Source: Leptopterna dolabrata
Lineage: Eukaryota; Arthropoda; Insecta; Hemiptera; Miridae
Length of the DNA: 64,000 nucleotides
Direction of reading: 5' to 3'
Assembly: GCA_954871275.1 (NCBI GenBank)
Contig: OX940988.1
Location: 6,254,177 to 6,318,176 of the forward strand
The stretch's first letter is position 1, and each line of letters opens with the position of its first letter. The notes below the pieces were generated by a model, which worked only from the letters and a program-made list of their open reading frames with translations, searched no databases and had not been told where the DNA came from. Position numbers and translations under genes: made by a program. Shown here piece by piece: positions 22,065 through 33,928 of the stretch.

Positions 22065-22481
22065 GAAGTCCGTACGTGAGAGTTTGTAGTTTGCGCGCGA
22101 TGCACGTAAGGCTGCAACGATAATTTATTTCCGATTTTTATTGATCTTCTTGTAATCAATGTCGTTTTAGGTCAAGTTGAGCAACAAACTTTTGGGATGT
22201 CGCAATTTCTGTCGGGACTGTAGCTGGTAGAACTAGAAAAATGTCCGATTTACAAAACAATTATTTCATTTTTCAATAATTTCATCATTTTAGCCCAGGT
22301 ATCAAAGCGTATTTGTTTGACTGCATTTCATGACTTTTTAGGATAAGTTGGACATTAGGAGATGGTAAATATAATTTGCAGTTTCATCCAATTAGGCAAG
22401 GCTGTTTTTGCAACTGAAACTGTTTCTATACAGATTGTTGGTTTCGAAAATCTTTGTGATAAATGCCGGCAGCTAATAATG

Positions 22482-22822
22482 AAAAAACTGCATTATTACA
22501 CGACGGTTTATTCATAGAACCTCCTTCTGCGTAGATCACTGTGTGCCCCCCCCCCCCCCCCCCCCCGGAAACTCCCTAAATCGAGAGTACCTACTTGAGC
22601 CGGAAGCATAACGTTTGTTCAAGTTGCAAAACTACCGATCAACAAAGTACAAAAGAGTCATCATTCTTCAAATGAAACAATATCACAGATCAACCAACTC
22701 GATTTCACACAGCCATCCGTGGTTATAATAAGGTGTCCCCTAGTGATGATATCTGGGCCGGATTTATACCGTTTCATTCGCGATCGTGTTGACGAAACTT
22801 TTCGGTGCAAACGAACGGTTGG
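22482..22822 (-). mobile_element. Family A fragment A7 with poly-C expansion
   Basis: The tip AAAAAACTGCATTATTACACG and GGTTTATT identify the family. A 21-base C run (22546-22566) occupies the place of the 'GAGCTCCCCCCAGG' block in other copies. The copy breaks off at 'GCAAACGAACGGTTGGCAC'. Confidence 0.65.
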
Positions 22823-23550
22823 CACGGCCGGCTTCAGAGAAGGCCGCGGCAGTAGAGAATTGGCAACGTCGTACTGCAGGCCGGCCGCGACAACCACCCA
22901 CCAATAAGCCGAGGTTTGTTCATTTCTGGGTTTCAACAGTTTACCTATAATAGATCTTCTAGCGAAAATTCTTTTCAACAATAATATTGCTAAACAAATT
23001 TATTGTTTTTAATTATAACAAAATGCTGGATAAGTTATTGTGCCGTACCAGGGTGCAAAAGTAATTAAGGTAATAGTTACAAAAGAATATAAATGACTCC
23101 GTTTCGTTTTCCCCAAGAATGAAGAGAAGAAGTGGATTCGTGCGATTCCCAGTACTAATTGTGTACCAAAACCAAGGTGGTTTGTATATAACAGTTTTCC
23201 GAAAATGATTTAGGTTACAGTAGATAATTAGGTACCTTCAACAGGGAGAATAGAAAGAATGTACCCTTGCAAAACCTAAAGATACGTACCTACCTACAGT
23301 GCTATCCATCATTCTTCAGTGACTGTTATGATAACAGAATATTCTATGACCTTCGACATTGAATATTATGAACATTTTAATCTCTCAAGAGTTCGAGGAT
23401 AAGTTTTTGGAAGCTGCTAACCAAAATAATATCGTAACATTTGTTTCAAAGAGGTCGCTTAGATGCCGGGATTCCACATTAGAAGACAACACTACGTGCA
23501 GCCAATGTGATTTACGAGTAATTACCCCAAGAACGTTTGAGATCAAAAAT
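22823..23550. other. Unassigned DNA
   Basis: A GC-rich patch (22825-22905) follows the A7 breakpoint, then AT-rich sequence without recognisable genes. Confidence 0.45.
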
Positions 23551-23921
23551 AAAAAAACCCTGCAAAATCCTTATCACATGGTTTATTATTCAATTGGACA
23601 CACACAAATTTTGGCTATTCATTTATTGTTTATTTCATGTGTAATAATATTTATATAGCTATTTTGACAGTTTTCACAAATTTTGACTCCAAAAACTCGG
23701 GTTAGGCTCCTATTTTTGACAAGTTCTTCGATCGTTGAACTTGTCGTTGAATTTTGCTGATTCACCTGTTGACAGTACCTCGTGTGTTATTATAGAAATT
23801 TCTGGTGATATTTTCAAGTTTGAGAGTTGAATAATGAATTTTGAGAGTTAAAACTTCGTTAGAACCTCAATACTTCACTTAGTGGTCAAAATCAACTTCA
23901 TATTTGGTGTCTTCACCCTTA

Positions 23922-25035
23922 AAGAAAATCAGTCATGCAGCATGACTTAATGAGCGAATTTTCAAAGAAATATTCGAATTAATGGCTATGGTTTTGAATA
24001 AAGGAAAACTTCGGTCTAAAATTTGGTTTTCTATGTATATTCTCTTCGTATTTATTTTAATTTGTACGTTTTGTCCATCCTGATTCTACCGTTTGTTTAT
24101 TACGTAATTGTACTAAGTGCTTATTTATTTGATCGCTGTGGGTAAATTCAAGGAGTTGTACTAATCGTTTGCCTCCCCCTTTTTTGCTTCGAACTCTCGT
24201 CTTCAATTAATACTTCTCACATTTTTCAATCTGACCACTCTAAGGGGGTGGGGGTAAGAGTTTAAAGATTATCCTAGTTTTGGGTAATTTTTGCGCACTT
24301 TAAATGCTCTAATTTAAGAACGGATTTAGATATCTAAAATCCGATTCCACCATCGTGTTCAGCGTGCAAAAACCTTTAAAATGAGGGGTCACTTGTTGGA
24401 AAATAACATTTTGGGGATTTTTGGGTAATTTTTGCGCACTTTAAATGCTCTAATTTGAGAACGGATCAAGATATCTAAAATCCGATTCCACCATCGTGTT
24501 CAGCGTGCAAAAACCTTTAAAATGAGGGGTCACTTGTTAGAAAATAACATTTTGGGGATTTTTAGGTAATTTTTGCGCACTTTAAATGCTCTAATTTGAG
24601 AACGGATCAAGATATCTAAAATCCGATTCCACCATCGTGTTCAGCGTGCAAAAACCTTTAAAATGAGGGGTCACTTGTTGGAAAATAACATTTTGGGGAT
24701 TTTTGGGTAATTTTTGCGCACTTTAAATGCGCCAAAACCCTCCTTAGAGTAGGCCAATTTCGCCCATCTTCGAACTTAGCCTTTCGATTGCCATGATAGA
24801 TTTTTTGTGCAAATTTGAGCTGTTTATCTCAATTCTATCGAGAGTTATCGTCTGGAGTGACACATATATAAATAAATATATATATATATATATACATATA
24901 AAAAAGTGTTAAATTTCAGGAATCGTTTTAGAATGGTCTGAAACGGATTTCTATGAAGAAAATTTCCAAAAATTTATATTATTTAAATTTCGAAGCCATT
25001 GCAATAGCTTCATTTTCTTTGAAAATTCGCTAAAA
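23922..25035 (-). mobile_element. Family H element H1 (Helentron-like)
   Basis: The left tip holds the perfect palindrome GTCATGCAGCATGAC (23932-23946) followed by TTAATGAGCGAATTTTCAAAG. The right tip is CTTTGAAAATTCGCTAAAA. The 18-bp AGCGAATTTTCAAAGAAA-type subterminal inverted repeat plus one-sided hairpin and internal ~140-bp tandem repeats match the DINE/HINE layout. A TA repeat lies at 24868-24898. There is no coding frame. Confidence 0.78.
24284..24735 (-). repeat. ~140-bp tandem repeats of H1
   Basis: Three full units and the start of a fourth, each beginning GGGTAATTTTTGCGCACTTT and containing 'CCACCATCGTGTTCAGCGTG'. Units are nearly identical. Confidence 0.92.
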
Positions 25036-25282
25036 CGTGTAAAACGATACCTCACAACCTAACTTCATTAAAACGTCAAAAATACCTAATTCTGCACATA
25101 TTTTTCACCCATAACACCCTTGGATGTTCTCCAATCGGGCTGCCGAGATATAGGACACAACGGGCCCAATGCAGCATGTGTGCGAAAGAACGATTCTTTT
25201 AATACCTAAAATTAAGGCTGATATCGATGTCATGGCGGACACCATGAAACTCCACACACCTTGAAACGTGAAAGAAAATTGC

Positions 25283-25316
25283 CTTGTGACCACCCTAGTA
25301 GTTAGAGTGGTCACAA
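25283..25316. repeat. Two T-type termini head to head
   Basis: TTGTGACCACCCTA (25285-25298) and TAGAGTGGTCACAA (25303-25316) are the outer tips of element T, facing each other across 4-5 bp. No T body lies beside them. Confidence 0.6.
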
Positions 25317-25329
25317 ATAAACCGTTGTG

Positions 25330-28300
25330 TAACACAAACGGTGGGTACAGCTTTCGTACAAGTACACAACCACGAGGGACATTTTATGTCTTTGCGCCCC
25401 CTCCCGCACCCACACCACGTACTTCGTACTTAATTGTTTTGGTCAAGATTTCCAACGAATGGAGGACGAGTGCCGTCTTATAAGACCAATGATAACTACG
25501 TTTGATTGTGCTCGTTGATGGTTGCGATTTAATGGTAAATCGAGAGCTTTCCAACGAGTGGTGAACGATTTGTATACGATGATAACTGGCGAAGATAAAG
25601 TTCCGTAGCAACGAATCGGTTGTAAGCGAAAATCATCAGAAATATTTTCGTGACGCTTCTCCGTTACATGTCCCGCGTTACATTTTCGAGTTTATGTAGC
25701 AAAGTAAAGACATAAAATGTCAAAAGTCTGAGGGGGTGTTCCAAAAACAATTTCCGAACCGAATGCAAAGGCTGTGTAGGTGTTATTCAGAGAATTATAA
25801 ACCAAAATGACAGTCCCAAGTTGAAGAAGTTCCAGAAGCAGAGAAGACTGTAAGCAAACTATAATAATAATATTCATGTTCCGCTTCTTTTTCTCCAAGT
25901 CATCTTGTTTGTTTCTTTCTGTTTTTCTAGATTAGCTCAATACCGTTCTTTTAAATAAAGCATTATTCAGAAGACGATTGTTTGAAGTGCGGTAAACCGC
26001 ACTTGACCATGTCCTCTTAGCGCTTAACGAAATGTTCACCAACATTCCCCTGGGTAGGTAAGTACTCCGACGATTTATTCAGTCAATTTTCAGTCCACTG
26101 AACAGAAAACGCCCACGCTTGGCCATTCACTCTATGCCCACAATAGGGTGTTCAAATGACATTCCGCCGGCGGAGTGATGAAATCTCGAACTATCCCATT
26201 ACCGGGAGGGCTCAGTACACCTAATGCATTAACTAATCTATCTGCTCGTTCCTAATCCATTTGCTCCCAAACAGCCGGGTAACCTCGTAACGGTCCCGAT
26301 TACTTTGAATGATCTGAAATGGGTTACGATTATAACGATATCCTAGCTTTCTTTGGGACTGAAATGGGACGAAAAAATAAAATTGATTTCACAGAAGACA
26401 GGAGTTAGGCTTCCAGTACGTTATCACTGCAGAAATATCTCAACACTTCACTGAGAGACCTGCAAAGTTATGTAAAACTCGGAATAGTAAATTGAAAACA
26501 CATGTTTAAAAAAATGCGTTTCGTCGTGGGAGCAACGGGGTTCGTTTCGGCATCTTTGAGGCGTTTAAATATAATTTTTCGAGAAACAACAGTTCAACAG
26601 GTTCAACAGTTTTTCTGCACGAACCATGGACGTCTAGTAGGTGTGAGTAGTTGAAACTTGTTACCGTACGAACCTAAACTTCAATACGTCGAACATAAAG
26701 AGAAATGTCCACTCTTCTCTGTGTTAAGAGTATAGGTAAATGTGTGCAGCTTTTGAAATGCAAGCTGAAATTGGTGATAAATAGGTAAGCGGTAGAAATA
26801 GGTTCGCAAACGGTCTAATAATATTATAACAATTCCATCAATACTCGTCGGAGTATGCAGAAAGGAGTTTTCCCTGAAAGGCATGCACAAAACAGTATTC
26901 AAAGCCCTAGAGAATTTATTACTGATTTTATTAGTAGCTCCCTCGTCAATGTAATGGCCATTAAATATGAACGTAAGAGTAAACTGCTAACTAACCAGTA
27001 TCCTCAAAATTACTTCATACACTCCGGAACCGAGAACACTATGTATTTATAACCTCACATTTATGAGGGAATTTGAGGAGTTCCCAGCTGTGGGGAAAAT
27101 GATGAGCGATTTTTATTCATATTCCGCTCACGAAGTACATTGTTATGTAGACAGCGGAGGGCTGGTGGATTGGATACTGAGGGAAGAGGTCCGTATAAAA
27201 CCCAAAACTTTTACGAAGGCGGCAGACAGAGTACGCATTTACGGGTGGGCTATAAATTCGAGTGGATAACTACGAGTATATCTACTAGCATTCCCGTAGG
27301 TCCTCCTCGAACGTAAAGACGAACTGGCTTATGAAAGCCCGAGGGAATCACATTCTGTGAATATGTAAAATAGGCCATCGAGTAAGGGGATAAATACTCA
27401 CACAGGTACCATTATAAATTCCAGAAAATTCTTTTCAGCAAGGAACGGGATCAATGATCCTACGTCATGGAAAACAAGTTCGTGGTTATTACTGTATTAC
27501 TGATCTTATCAAATAACTTCATTAAAAAATAAAAAAGTAAAAAATAATAATAAAATAACTTCTTAGGTACTCAGGCGTGACACAAACCATACAATTACAT
27601 ATCAAGGGTTTATATACCGCCTAGGACCCAATTGCTGGTACCTAGCACCAATGGTACGTCTCACCGAATATAACCCCGAAATATAAATAGAGGTACTCCA
27701 CTTTTCATCTCTTTATCAACACGCTTCGTCATAAAATGATGAAATCTGAAATGGTGAAATCTTGAAGGGAATTTCAAGATTGCATTCTGGTTCATTTGAA
27801 AGCGAATTCAAGTTTTGCTTAACGTGTGCTCCTCTTTCGTCTTTCCAAATGCTTTTAGAAATAAAAAATCAATTTGTTACGTCAATAAAAAGGGGTTCAA
27901 CTGAATCTAATTTCCGAAGATTTGATTTACCTCGCCCCTCCAGTACAAACTAATGGAACCGCAGGTCGTTTATCTTAATCTTATAGAGAGAGAGAGAAAA
28001 GATGAGGGCAATGCTGGAAAACAAGAATATAAAACGAATGGATATTTTTACGAGCAGAGAGTGAGTGTAAACCCTCACTTAACTTATGAGGCAAACACAA
28101 TAAGCCGAGGCTCTTATCTTTTGTTCTGCCTCTTTCTACGGGAATAGGAAAGTCTTTGTAGTTTCGACTGTTTTGCAACCGGCAATAAATTTTCAATTAG
28201 GTTTTCTTTTGAAGTCATTCGGGTATGATTGTGAAATCATAATATTCATTCCCCTCAAGTTGATGGCTACGACGATGGGTCAACAACAAACGTACGTCTA

Positions 28301-28487
28301 TATGATTCGACCATTTCCATACCGTATAAAGACAATCTTCTGACAGTGATGCCTAAGGTGCCATATTAGTGAAAAAATACCGCGGAGCATGTTATTCAAT
28401 AATACAGAAGGATTTTAGTTTCACAAAAAGGAAAAAAGTAACAGGGAGTTGGACCAAAGACATTTTGTAGTTGGAGGGAAGGTTAGC
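25330..28487. other. Long stretch without recognisable genes
   Basis: At 25379-25721 an inverted repeat (ACATTTTATGTCTTTGC and its complement) encloses 340 bp; this includes the second copy of the dispersed ~90-bp repeat (25535-25645). The remainder is AT-rich with frames of at most 75 codons and no motifs. A GAGAGA run lies near 27985. Confidence 0.5.
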
Positions 28488-28812
28488 TCCCCGCGGTTTT
28501 CACCACAGCAGGCGCTGGAGGTATCGGTTCCCCGAGGTTTTCACCACAGCAGGTGCCTGGGATGTGGGTGAGGTTTTCACCTCAGCAGGTACTAGAGAAG
28601 AGGAAGGTGTCCCGCAGTTTTCACCACCGCAGACACTGGGAAGATGGAGGCTAACACCCCGTTCTGCGGTTTTCACCACAGCAGATGCCTGGAAGGTTAC
28701 CCCGCGGTTTTCACCACAGCAGGTGCCAGAGAAGAAGGAGGTACCCCGCGGTTTTCACCACAGAAGATACCCGGAAAGAGGACAGCACCCCGCGGTTTTC
28801 ACCACAGCGAGT
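28488..28812 (-). repeat. Minisatellite array B (8 units)
   Basis: On the plus strand eight cores of CCCCGCGGTTTTCACCACAG occur every 37-51 bp. This is the reverse complement of array A. The 152-codon plus-strand frame here (28471-28929) is produced by the repeat and is not called a gene. Confidence 0.9.
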
Positions 28813-29012
28813 GCAAGAGAAAGTAGAAGAGATAGGTCGGGAGAGAAGTCGCAAGTCGAGAGTCGGTCAGAACGTCTGCTTATAAAGGCCCCTTTCCACC
28901 TGTCCCACGACCACAATCGGCCGTTATGACCGTTGAGGAGCGACGGCAGTTGTTGGAAGGGACCCTTCTCCCTTGGCGTTACCCGGCTCGTCGTTCCCTT
29001 CGTTTATTTGGT
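28813..29012. promoter_or_regulatory. Purine-rich leader and TATA-like box next to array B
   Basis: Plus strand: the array is followed by a GA-rich tract, 'AAGTCGAGAGTCGG' (shared with locus A), TTATAAAGG near 28880, and an ATG at 28926 with 29 codons. Minus strand: TTTATAAG, CT tract, array, which is the same order as in the solo LTR at 36.45 kb. Direction of any promoter is unresolved. Confidence 0.4.
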
Positions 29013-29021
29013 TAAATCTTT

Positions 29022-29464
29022 CTATATTACATAGGAATGGTTTGTGTAGAGATTTGAGGGAAACCAAGACAGTACTGGTTCACTATGTTTTGCTCTACGC
29101 AAGCGCTGAACAACCATAATACAGCACTTCCTAGCCACATGAGGTAAACCGCAGTGCTCATCACACTTGCTATCGCCTTTGCCTGTCCCCTCCCCATCTT
29201 TCTCAATTACACGGCCGAAGTTCATTAGTGGCTCTAGAGCTTCCTTGCCCTTCCGCGTCACTTCGCTCAATAAAGTTTGCCTCAGGAACTCCACAGCTCT
29301 TGAAGCGAGTGATTCGAAATGAAGCCTTCCGCAGTCCACTCCGAACTATTTGCCCCCACACAATAAGGTACATTGGCCAACACCGCCGCTTCTCCGCACA
29401 ATGCCAAAAGGGGCGAGAGGCGAGAGGTTTGAAATTAAACACGTCACCAGACAAGAACAAATGA
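29022..29464 (-). other. GC-richer patch with unidentified frames
   Basis: Two overlapping minus-strand frames (29022-29339 and 29203-29460) and one plus frame lie in DNA with more balanced composition than its neighbours. No conserved motif is recognised. It could be an old element or captured coding DNA. Confidence 0.25.
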
Positions 29465-30570
29465 TTTATTAGACATACCGGAAATTAATGATCATCTGAA
29501 TGGTGAAGGGCTTTTTGTTAACACCATTACAACCATAAAATTGTATAATTTGACAACCTGGCAAAGCCTTTGGAGGTTTCATAACCCCATCTTGTGCAAT
29601 AATACTAGCAAGCGTGGCATCAGTGGGACAAAATTTTTGTTTTTAACTTTTGCTTTATTATTTTCAATAATGAACCTTTGGAATCGAACATGAAAAAAAA
29701 AAAAGAAAGAAAGAAAAAAAATTCTAACCCCCCCTCAAAATTTGATGGTTTCCGTTTCAAGATAGGGTAGAATCCGAAAATGCAAAAAAAATTTCTATCC
29801 GTCCCCCGTACTTTTCGAACATTTCTTAGTTACCATGTACCAAAATTGACGAAATTCTGTTTATAGGTCCCATTTGGGGTCTAGTTGGTCCTCGAAGCTC
29901 GGCGTTAATGTCAGTCATCTCTAAGGGGTGAAAAATAGGGGTTCAGATCTCCAGGACGCCGTTATCTCGAATTTTTTTACGGTTTTAAATAAATCTCGAG
30001 CTTGGGAGTTTTTTAAGACCACCCGGAGCATTGTACGTCCAGCTGTTCGTTCACCGTAAGGCCCAGAAATTTGCACTGACAGGCATTTTCAACAGCAGGG
30101 TGAATGAAATTGTGTACATTCAGCCCAAATATCATAACTAGGGACGCGCTAACAATCGGGAATTGGCCCGAGATAAAATCATTGCTAGGGAGCACCTGAT
30201 TATATTCACGGACTATGAAGTCGAGTTGGTTGTTCTGTGATATTATTTCATTTGAAAATCTCTCTTTTGGAGTTTGTTAATAGGTAGTGAAACTTGAATA
30301 TACGTTGAAGAATACTTCAACGATTATTGATGAGTAAATTATTACACAATGGTAAATTATTACACAACGGCAAATTATTACGCAACGGTTCATAATATCA
30401 TCTACGTAGAAGGGGCTGGAGTTTGTTGGTGGTACAATTTCCCTTCAGAACTTCATTATTTGCGTTTCTTTTTGCCATTTTAGTTACTGTTTGTCATCGA
30501 CAGAATTATTTTAGCAACATTTAACTTGTGATTTAGGAAGGTACATATTAACGAGTACGGGGTTAGGTAC

Positions 30571-30783
30571 TGTGGTGATCGGCTGCTCCCTATAAACAAT
30601 GTAATAGCGTCACTTGAGGTATAAGCCGCGTCTTGGCGGCTTCCCGGAGCGGGGTTCCCCTACCCCCCTCGGGTCTGTAATAAGGGGTATAAAAAGGCGA
30701 TGTATTTAACCAATAAACAGTCAATCAAGTCACAACCCGACTCAAGTAGTCTCGTGTACTTATTGCCCCACTGGATCATCACA
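30571..30783 (+). repeat. 5' LTR
   Basis: It starts TGTGGTGATCGG and ends GGATCATCACA. GTATAAAAAGG (about 30688) is a likely TATA box and CCAATAAACAG (about 30711) a likely polyadenylation signal. Confidence 0.93.
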
Positions 30784-30784
30784 C

Positions 30785-30801
30785 TGGTCACCCCGACGAC
30801 G
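30785..30801 (+). other. Candidate primer-binding site
   Basis: TGGTCACCCCGACGACG begins one base after the 5' LTR. It starts with TGG, complementary to a tRNA CCA end. The tRNA was not identified. Confidence 0.5.
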
Positions 30802-31385
30802 AACACGCAACCTTCACCGGCTACCGGCTTCTGCGAACAGCGTCTCGCCTTCTCGCCTCTAGTGACTGCTCAACGCGCACCTTCGCTGGCTTCCTGCCTT
30901 CTGCGAACTACATCCCGCCTTCTCGCCTCTAGCGACGGCTCGATACGCACCTTTGCCGGCTTCCTGCCATCTGCGAATAGCGCCCCGCATTCTCGCTTCC
31001 AGCTACAGCTTAACACGCACATTCGCCTTGACCTTCAACGGACTTACAAAGGTCCTTTTCAGGACCACTGTCTGTTTCAGCCTTTCAATTTCAGCCACCT
31101 CGGACTTTCGCGACCGCAACGCCGGCAGAGCAACGTACCCTTGCCCCGGCCATCTTCGGAGTAACACCGATTCTTTAAGAACCATCGTCCTCTTGCGATC
31201 GACAGCGAACCCCCCACCACTCGTCACGACCAATCAGCGTCCTCTCAAGCGACCAACCAGCTATCGTCTCTTCAGCGAACCAATTAGAGACCATCTCGCC
31301 CCTCCCACTGCCTATATAACGAGAACGACCATCAACGGAGCATTCATTCCTCAGATCTACATCCAAGAGAACAACTAAGAAGAAA

Positions 31386-32100
31386 ATGGAGACCAGAGCT
31401 ACAAAGACACTCGAAACGGCACCAGCACCTCTCAAACTGCGGCCTTTTGACCCGGCTTTCCCGCACGTCTGGTTCGCACAACTCGAGCTAATTTTCGCCC
31501 AGGAAGGCTTGAAAAATACTGAAGCCCGCTTCACCCGTGCCTTCCTCGCGCTCTAGCCTCGCCAAGCCGACATCTGTACCGACATCGTCGCCTCACACTC
31601 CGCAAGCTACCAGACGTTTAAAGACCGGCTTATCGCGGCTCATGCATCTTCAGATGGCTCCCAGCTCACAACTCTGCTTCAGCCTTCGGTGACAGACGAG
31701 CTACCTTCAGCCCTCGCCTGACGCCTTCAACGGGCTCTTCCCTCGGGAACTCCGACCTCGCTTCTACAACAACTCTTCTTACGATCTCTACCTGAGAGCC
31801 TTCGCCTACACATCGCAGCCAGCGTAGAACCCGATATCACGAAGCTCGCGGCGGCCGCCGACCGCCTTATACCCTTCGTAACACATCCTCGTGTGGCTAC
31901 CGTCGACGAGGAAGTTCAAGTGATCCAGCACCGCCAACGAATGCGGCCTTCTACGCAGCGACAATCATCCCCTCAACGACCGAACAAGAAGTTCTGTTTC
32001 TACCATAGAAGATGGGGCTCCTGAGCGAAAAAATGCATCAAACCCTGCACCTGGCGAAACCAACCGACGGAAAACGCCAACACACTTCATCGGAAAGGAA
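31386..32100 (+). pseudogene. gag: gag of the LTR element, with in-frame stops
   Basis: From ATG 31386 the frame reads a typical insect Ty3/gypsy capsid: 'LKLRPFDPAFPHVWFAQLE', then 'ARFTRAFLAL', 'FKDRLIAAH' and 'LLQQLFLRSLPE'. A zinc-like 'CFYHRRWGS...KKCIKPC' block ends it. Three in-frame stops interrupt it (a TAG after 'FLAL', a TGA after 'SALA', a TGA inside the zinc block). The rest of the frame is conserved, so the stops are probably recent. Confidence 0.85.
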
Positions 32101-33022
32101 CACAACTCGGCACCCTACGAACGGCTAAAAGCTCGGAGATCAACACATACGACAACCACTGCGCCTCGGTACACCTACCGCCCTATGAAAGGACATTCAC
32201 CGTAGCAGACGTCTCAACACCGATCCTCGGCCCCGACTTCCTAAGCCTTGTTGACCTTCCGAACGCCCGCCTCATCAACGCAGCCACTAGCCTCGTACGC
32301 CCGGGAAATTTCAGCTGTGCAACCTCAGATAACACACCCTACTTCCAGGCACTACTAGACGCACACGCTCCTTCAAAAACTCCCTGCGAAGCACCAATCG
32401 AACAACATATAGTAACGAAGGGCCCGCCATGTCAAGCAAAACTCCGACGCCTTGCCCTGGCCAGCTATACAAATCAAAAGCCCACTTAGCAGAACTCCGA
32501 AACGCCGGCATCATGGAACCATCGGAGGCCCCTTGGTCAAGCCTTCTACACGACGTACCAAAGCCAGACGGAGATATTCGCCCTGTCGGAGACTACCGCG
32601 CCCTCAGCAGGCTCACTGTCGCTGATACACGGTGCCGCACCTCCACGACTTCACAACGGTACCTTTGAGGACGACCACACTTACTACGTTCGAACTCGCC
32701 CATACCTTCTTCCGCTGCGGAATCGGCGAAAAAGACGATCCTCTAGTAGCCTCCAAAGATATCGAAGAACATTTTACGCACGTAAAATTATTACTCGATA
32801 CTCTAGCCAAACATGGCCTCGTGGAACGCCTACACCGTGCCTTAAAAGACGCTATCATCGCTACCTCCTCGTCAAGAACCTGGGCATCGGACCTCAACGG
32901 CCTTCTTCTCGGCCTCCGCAACAGGCCCGGCCCCGACGGCTACTCGCCCTCACAGCGACTTTTTTCGGCGACTCCACGACTTCCAGAGGACCTGTTCACA
33001 CAACCCCCTCCCTCAACTCCGA
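32101..33022 (+). pseudogene. pol: pol remnant: protease, reverse transcriptase and integrase pieces
   Basis: The order of Ty3/gypsy pol is kept but large parts are missing. A protease C-terminal half ('FTVADVSTPILGPDFL') is present without the DTG catalytic block. Reverse transcriptase fingers ('GIMEPSEAPWSSLLHDVPKPDG' region, frame 3) are followed after a shift by 'PHLHDF'. The core through motif B is then deleted, and a degenerate 'DDPLVASKDIEEHFTHVKLLL' follows. The text jumps from 'AKHGLV' straight to an integrase C-terminal stretch 'ERLHRALK...LLLGLRNRPGPDGYSP'. RNase H and the integrase DDE core are absent. It encodes no working enzyme. Confidence 0.85.
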
Positions 33023-33085
33023 TTGGTCAAGAAATCTCGCTCCCTATTGGCCAACCGCGACCCACGAAGGTCATTTTCCCTCACA

Positions 33086-33796
33086 ATGGCACGGGACACA
33101 CCTCAGAAACTCATTTCGAAGCAGCAATTGCTGAAGGACCTCGCACTGACACCTTCGCCTCCGGGCCATCACGCCTCGCCCACGAAAAGACGAAAGACGA
33201 AGCCAGTACTCCCGGGGAGGTGTCCCCCGACCACAACGGTACGAGAAGCTATGGTAATCACACAGACCAGCGCCGCCCCTATACCGTCTCGGCCATTCAT
33301 CAACCCAATGAATCAGATGATGAAACCACCACAGGGAATCACCCCACTTCATGTCAGCGGCCCGCCAGACGCCACGGGGATACCCATAATGACCTACACG
33401 GCCACTCACAACCAAACCATCACGCTGATGCTCCCGCCTTTCGCCGGGAAGTGCTCCGACTGCTGCACACACGGCTGCCGCCGCCCCCAGCTCCAGAGCA
33501 TCGGGATACAGGTGTCCCCCAACACAATTACCACTGGGACCCAGGCAACAAACAAGAGGACGCAAGAGGAGCCGCCAACCGCTGCAGCTACGCCGCAAGT
33601 GCGGCCCATTTCACCTGCTCCGGCACCTCCTGCCTCGCCGCCCAGCAGAGTCACTCCCGCCAGCTGCCCCTTCCAGAGGTCTCCCAGACGATACCCCCGA
33701 CATTGTCAGCGGAACCACCTCCGAGCACGCTCCCAGTTCCGAGCACGCTCCCAGTTCCGAGCACGCTCACGGATCCCGCACCGCAGCCGTCGCTAA
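33086..33796 (+). CDS. Unidentified ORF between pol remnant and 3' LTR
   Basis: A frame of about 236 codons starts at ATG 33086, out of frame with the integrase remnant. It encodes a basic 'KRRKTKP' stretch, a methionine/proline-rich middle, a 'CSDCCTHGC' cysteine cluster near residue 120 and a Thr/Pro-rich tail with three copies of a short repeat (CCGAGCACGCTCCCAGTT at DNA level). An overlapping frame (32632-33894) also stays open, and the tail reads more naturally in that frame, so a frameshift near 33700 is possible. It is not a standard gypsy domain. It may be captured DNA, an accessory ORF, or chance openness in GC-rich sequence. Confidence 0.4.
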   Translation: MARDTPQKLISKQQLLKDLALTPSPPGHHASPTKRRKTKPVLPGRCPPTTTVREAMVITQTSAAPIPSRPFINPMNQMMKPPQGITPLHVSGPPDATGIPIMTYTATHNQTITLMLPPFAGKCSDCCTHGCRRPQLQSIGIQVSPNTITTGTQATNKRTQEEPPTAAATPQVRPISPAPAPPASPPSRVTPASCPFQRSPRRYPRHCQRNHLRARSQFRARSQFRARSRIPHRSRR

Positions 33797-33916
33797 TGCA
33801 GGATGACACCGCAACAGCAAACCAAGACAACACGCAGCCTCTTCTACCTCCACCGACGCCTCAACACGATTCACCGTCGAAAATGAATTTATAATTGCAG
33901 TATTTAACTTCAATTC

Positions 33917-33928
33917 TGGGGGGAGCAG
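33917..33928 (+). other. Polypurine tract
   Basis: TGGGGGGAGCAG lies directly before the 3' LTR, where the plus-strand primer is expected. Confidence 0.75.

Larger units (their letters stand above)
23551..25280 (-). mobile_element. Family A subfamily 2, copy A11, interrupted by H1
   Basis: The left tip is AAAAAAACCCTGCAAAATCC then TTTATTATT. Homology to the 46.5-47.1 kb copy runs to about 23921, stops at the H1 tip, and resumes at 25036 (ACGTGTAAAACGATACCTC). The right hairpin end is lost at about 25275. Confidence 0.65.

Noticed and set aside
28471..28929. 152-codon plus-strand frame with repeated 'VFTTAGA'-like text
   Set aside because: It is generated by the minisatellite; unit lengths vary (37-51 bp), and the reading frame changes between units.
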